The position numbers and the translations under genes are program-made. This document shows, in pieces, positions 6,229-7,389 of a stretch of DNA of 7,389 nucleotides. This DNA comes from CAZPMO01 sp964587515. Lineage in GTDB: Bacteria; Pseudomonadota; Alphaproteobacteria; MPNO01. The notes beneath the pieces were generated by a model. It saw only the letters and a program-made list of their open reading frames with translations. It did not search any database and was not told where the DNA came from. The stretch lies in contig CAZPMO010000217.1 in NCBI GenBank assembly GCA_964587515.1, forward strand, positions 1-7,389, given 5' to 3'. Within the stretch, counting starts at the first letter, position 1, and the number at the start of each line of letters is the position of its first letter.

Positions 6229-7389
6229 TCCCAGCTCCAGAAGTCGATGCCCTCGTTCAACAGGTATCGCGACAGCACCATCTTGTGGGTCTCCGATGCG
6301 CCGTCGACCAGGCGCGCCTGACGCGCATAGCGGTACATCCATTCAAGGGGTAAATCCTTGGAATAGCCGCGCGCGCCGACCAGTTGTATCGCGGTGTCGA
6401 TCGCGGTGTGCAGCGCATCGGCAACCACAATCTTGGCCATGGACACCTCCTTGCGCGCGAAATCACCGGTGTCGAGCTTGGCCGCGGCGCGCATCGTCAG
6501 CAACCGCCCGATATCGATTTGCATCGCCGCATCGCCGAGCATCCACTGGACGCCCTCATGCTCCGCCAGCCGCGCACCAAAACTTTCGCGTTCCTGGACG
6601 TAACCGAAGCATTCCTCCAGCGCGCGCTTGGCCATGCCGGTCCAGCGCATGCAATGGGTCAGTCGCGCGGTGCCAAGCCGGATCTGAGTCGCCTTCAATC
6701 CTTCACCAATTCCCATCAAGCGGTTCTCGTCCCTGATCTCGAGACCATCGAAGCGCAGTTCGCAATGACCGCCATGTTCTTCGGGGCCCATGATGGGAAT
6801 CCGGCGCACCAGGTCCCAACCGGGCTGGTCCGCGTCGAACAGGAATGCGGTGAGGCCGCGCCGTTCGTCATCGGACGTGCGCGCGATCAGGATGAAGTGC
6901 TGCGCGACCCCGGCGCCGGTGATGAACCATTTATGGCCGTTGATCACCCATGTGTCGCCGCGCCGCTCGGCGAAGGTCTGCATAGCCGACGGATCGGACC
7001 CGGACCCCGGCATCGGTTCGGTCATCACGAAGGACGAACGCACCTTGCCGTCGATAATGGGTTGCAGCCAACGCTCCTTCTGGGCCTCGGTACCGACACG
7101 GTTCAACAGGATCATGTTGCCGTCATCGGGCGCGGCGCAGTTGAAACAGACGGGGCCGTAAATGGACCGGCATTTCCTCGTAACACGCCGCCATCCCGAC
7201 AATGGGCAAACCCTGGCCACCGCGCTCCTTGGGCATTTGCAACGCCCACAGACCTTGCGCCCGAGCCTTCTCGCGCATCCCCGAAAGCACGTCGTCGCGA
7301 ATATTTTCGTGCTCGTCGGCAGTCGCCGGATCGGCTTCCAGGGGCAGGATATGTTCGGCCACGAAATCACGGACCCGGCCGCGATAATC
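6225..7389 (-). CDS. acyl-CoA dehydrogenase (ACAD11/LvaC-like), 5'-partial and frameshifted
   Basis: This is an FAD-dependent acyl-CoA dehydrogenase-fold protein. The 5' end is outside the window. The frame entering at 7389 reads DYRGRVRDFVAEHILPLEAD and continues through ACYEEM, ending at 7171. Homology then continues in another frame from 7169 as RSIYGPVCFNCAAPDDGNM and runs to the TGA at 6225. A single extra C at 7170, or more likely loss of two bases (family proteins usually have one residue between EEM and RS), explains this. Later blocks include MTEPMPGSGSD, WVINGHKWFITGAG, ESFGARLAEHEGVQWMLGDA, IQLVGARGYSKD and LVDGASETHK. The latter has Asp where many acyl-CoA dehydrogenases have the catalytic Glu. 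It overlaps the phosphotransferase start by 4 nt. In ACAD11-like systems the partner enzyme eliminates phosphate from a 4-phosphoacyl-CoA. An internal start at 7370 in the wrong frame should not be used. Confidence 0.85.
   Translation of the reverse strand, partial: IIAAGSVISWPNISCPWKPIRRLPTSTKIFATTCFRGCARRLGRKVCGRCKCPRSAVARVCPLSGWRRVTRKCRSIYGPVCFNCAAPDDGNMILLNRVGTEAQKERWLQPIIDGKVRSSFVMTEPMPGSGSDPSAMQTFAERRGDTWVINGHKWFITGAGVAQHFILIARTSDDERRGLTAFLFDADQPGWDLVRRIPIMGPEEHGGHCELRFDGLEIRDENRLMGIGEGLKATQIRLGTARLTHCMRWTGMAKRALEECFGYVQERESFGARLAEHEGVQWMLGDAAMQIDIGRLLTMRAAAKLDTGDFARKEVSMAKIVVADALHTAIDTAIQLVGARGYSKDLPLEWMYRYARQARLVDGASETHKMVLSRYLLNEGIDFWSWD
6235..6238 (-). promoter_or_regulatory. ribosome-binding site GGAG deciding a TTG start
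   Basis: On the minus strand GGAG lies within the last codons of the dehydrogenase, 6 nt before TTG at 6228. Together with the TTGA overlap this makes TTG the best start for the phosphotransferase. No in-frame ATG occurs nearby that would leave the N-terminal region intact. Confidence 0.6.

Noticed and set aside
5224..6342. Phosphotransferase extended to a start at 6342
   Set aside because: The extra 38 residues lie wholly within the dehydrogenase coding region and look non-homologous. TTG at 6228 has GGAG at proper spacing and a 4-nt overlap.
6225..7370. Dehydrogenase as a 381-residue protein starting at 7370
   Set aside because: The first 55 or so residues of that reading (Arg/Cys-rich) do not resemble the family, whereas the other frame across 7171-7389 does. 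The start is an artefact of the frameshift.

Overview
The window looks like high-GC proteobacterial DNA, most likely alphaproteobacterial. The coding regions are GC-rich with strong G/C at third codon positions, and the families present (a LexA-fold XRE repressor, a phosphotransferase/acyl-CoA dehydrogenase pair, a DUF6285-type protein, an orphan HyuB and a FlK-like thioesterase) are familiar from that group. The taxonomic placement is an inference from protein style, not a search result.

Left part (1-1006). Bases 1-343 are markedly AT-richer than the rest and hold no confident complete gene. At the far left a minus-strand frame running off the edge reads like the N-terminus of an IS21-type IstA. 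It is flanked by GGCCGGA and GCGAATAA repeats, so the end of a mobile element is possible but unproven. Six related GAAATTTCC-like words lie between 69 and 259. The last two are exact TTGAAATTTC copies 21 bp apart, and one sits inside a good sigma70-like promoter (TTGGTT-17-TATACT). That promoter should drive a plus-strand repressor with an XRE helix-turn-helix and an S24/LexA-type Ser-Lys domain (380-1006). A 14-codon leader reading frame ends in an ATGA overlap with the repressor start.

Right part (1019-7389). A single minus-strand operon fills the rest and ends 12 bp from the repressor stop, so the two units converge. In transcription order it encodes: an acyl-CoA dehydrogenase (5' end outside the window, carrying one frameshift near 7170), an APH-like phosphotransferase (TTG start, 4-nt overlap), a small DUF6285-like protein (1- or 4-nt overlap), a HyuB-type hydantoinase/oxoprolinase subunit (6 nt away), an AMP-forming acyl-CoA synthetase (71 nt away) and a FlK-like acyl-CoA thioesterase (22 nt away).

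How they may work together. The phosphotransferase plus ACAD-like pair is the logic of the mammalian ACAD10/ACAD11 proteins and of the Pseudomonas putida lva (levulinate) pathway. There a 4-hydroxyacyl-CoA is phosphorylated and the phosphate is then eliminated to give an enoyl-CoA for beta-oxidation. The small protein would be the LvaB-like partner of the kinase, the synthetase would load the acid onto CoA, and the thioesterase would release CoA from toxic or dead-end thioesters. The HyuB protein without an adjacent HyuA is the unusual addition: it hints at an ATP-dependent ring-opening or carboxylation step whose second subunit lies outside the window. The substrate cannot be read from the sequence.
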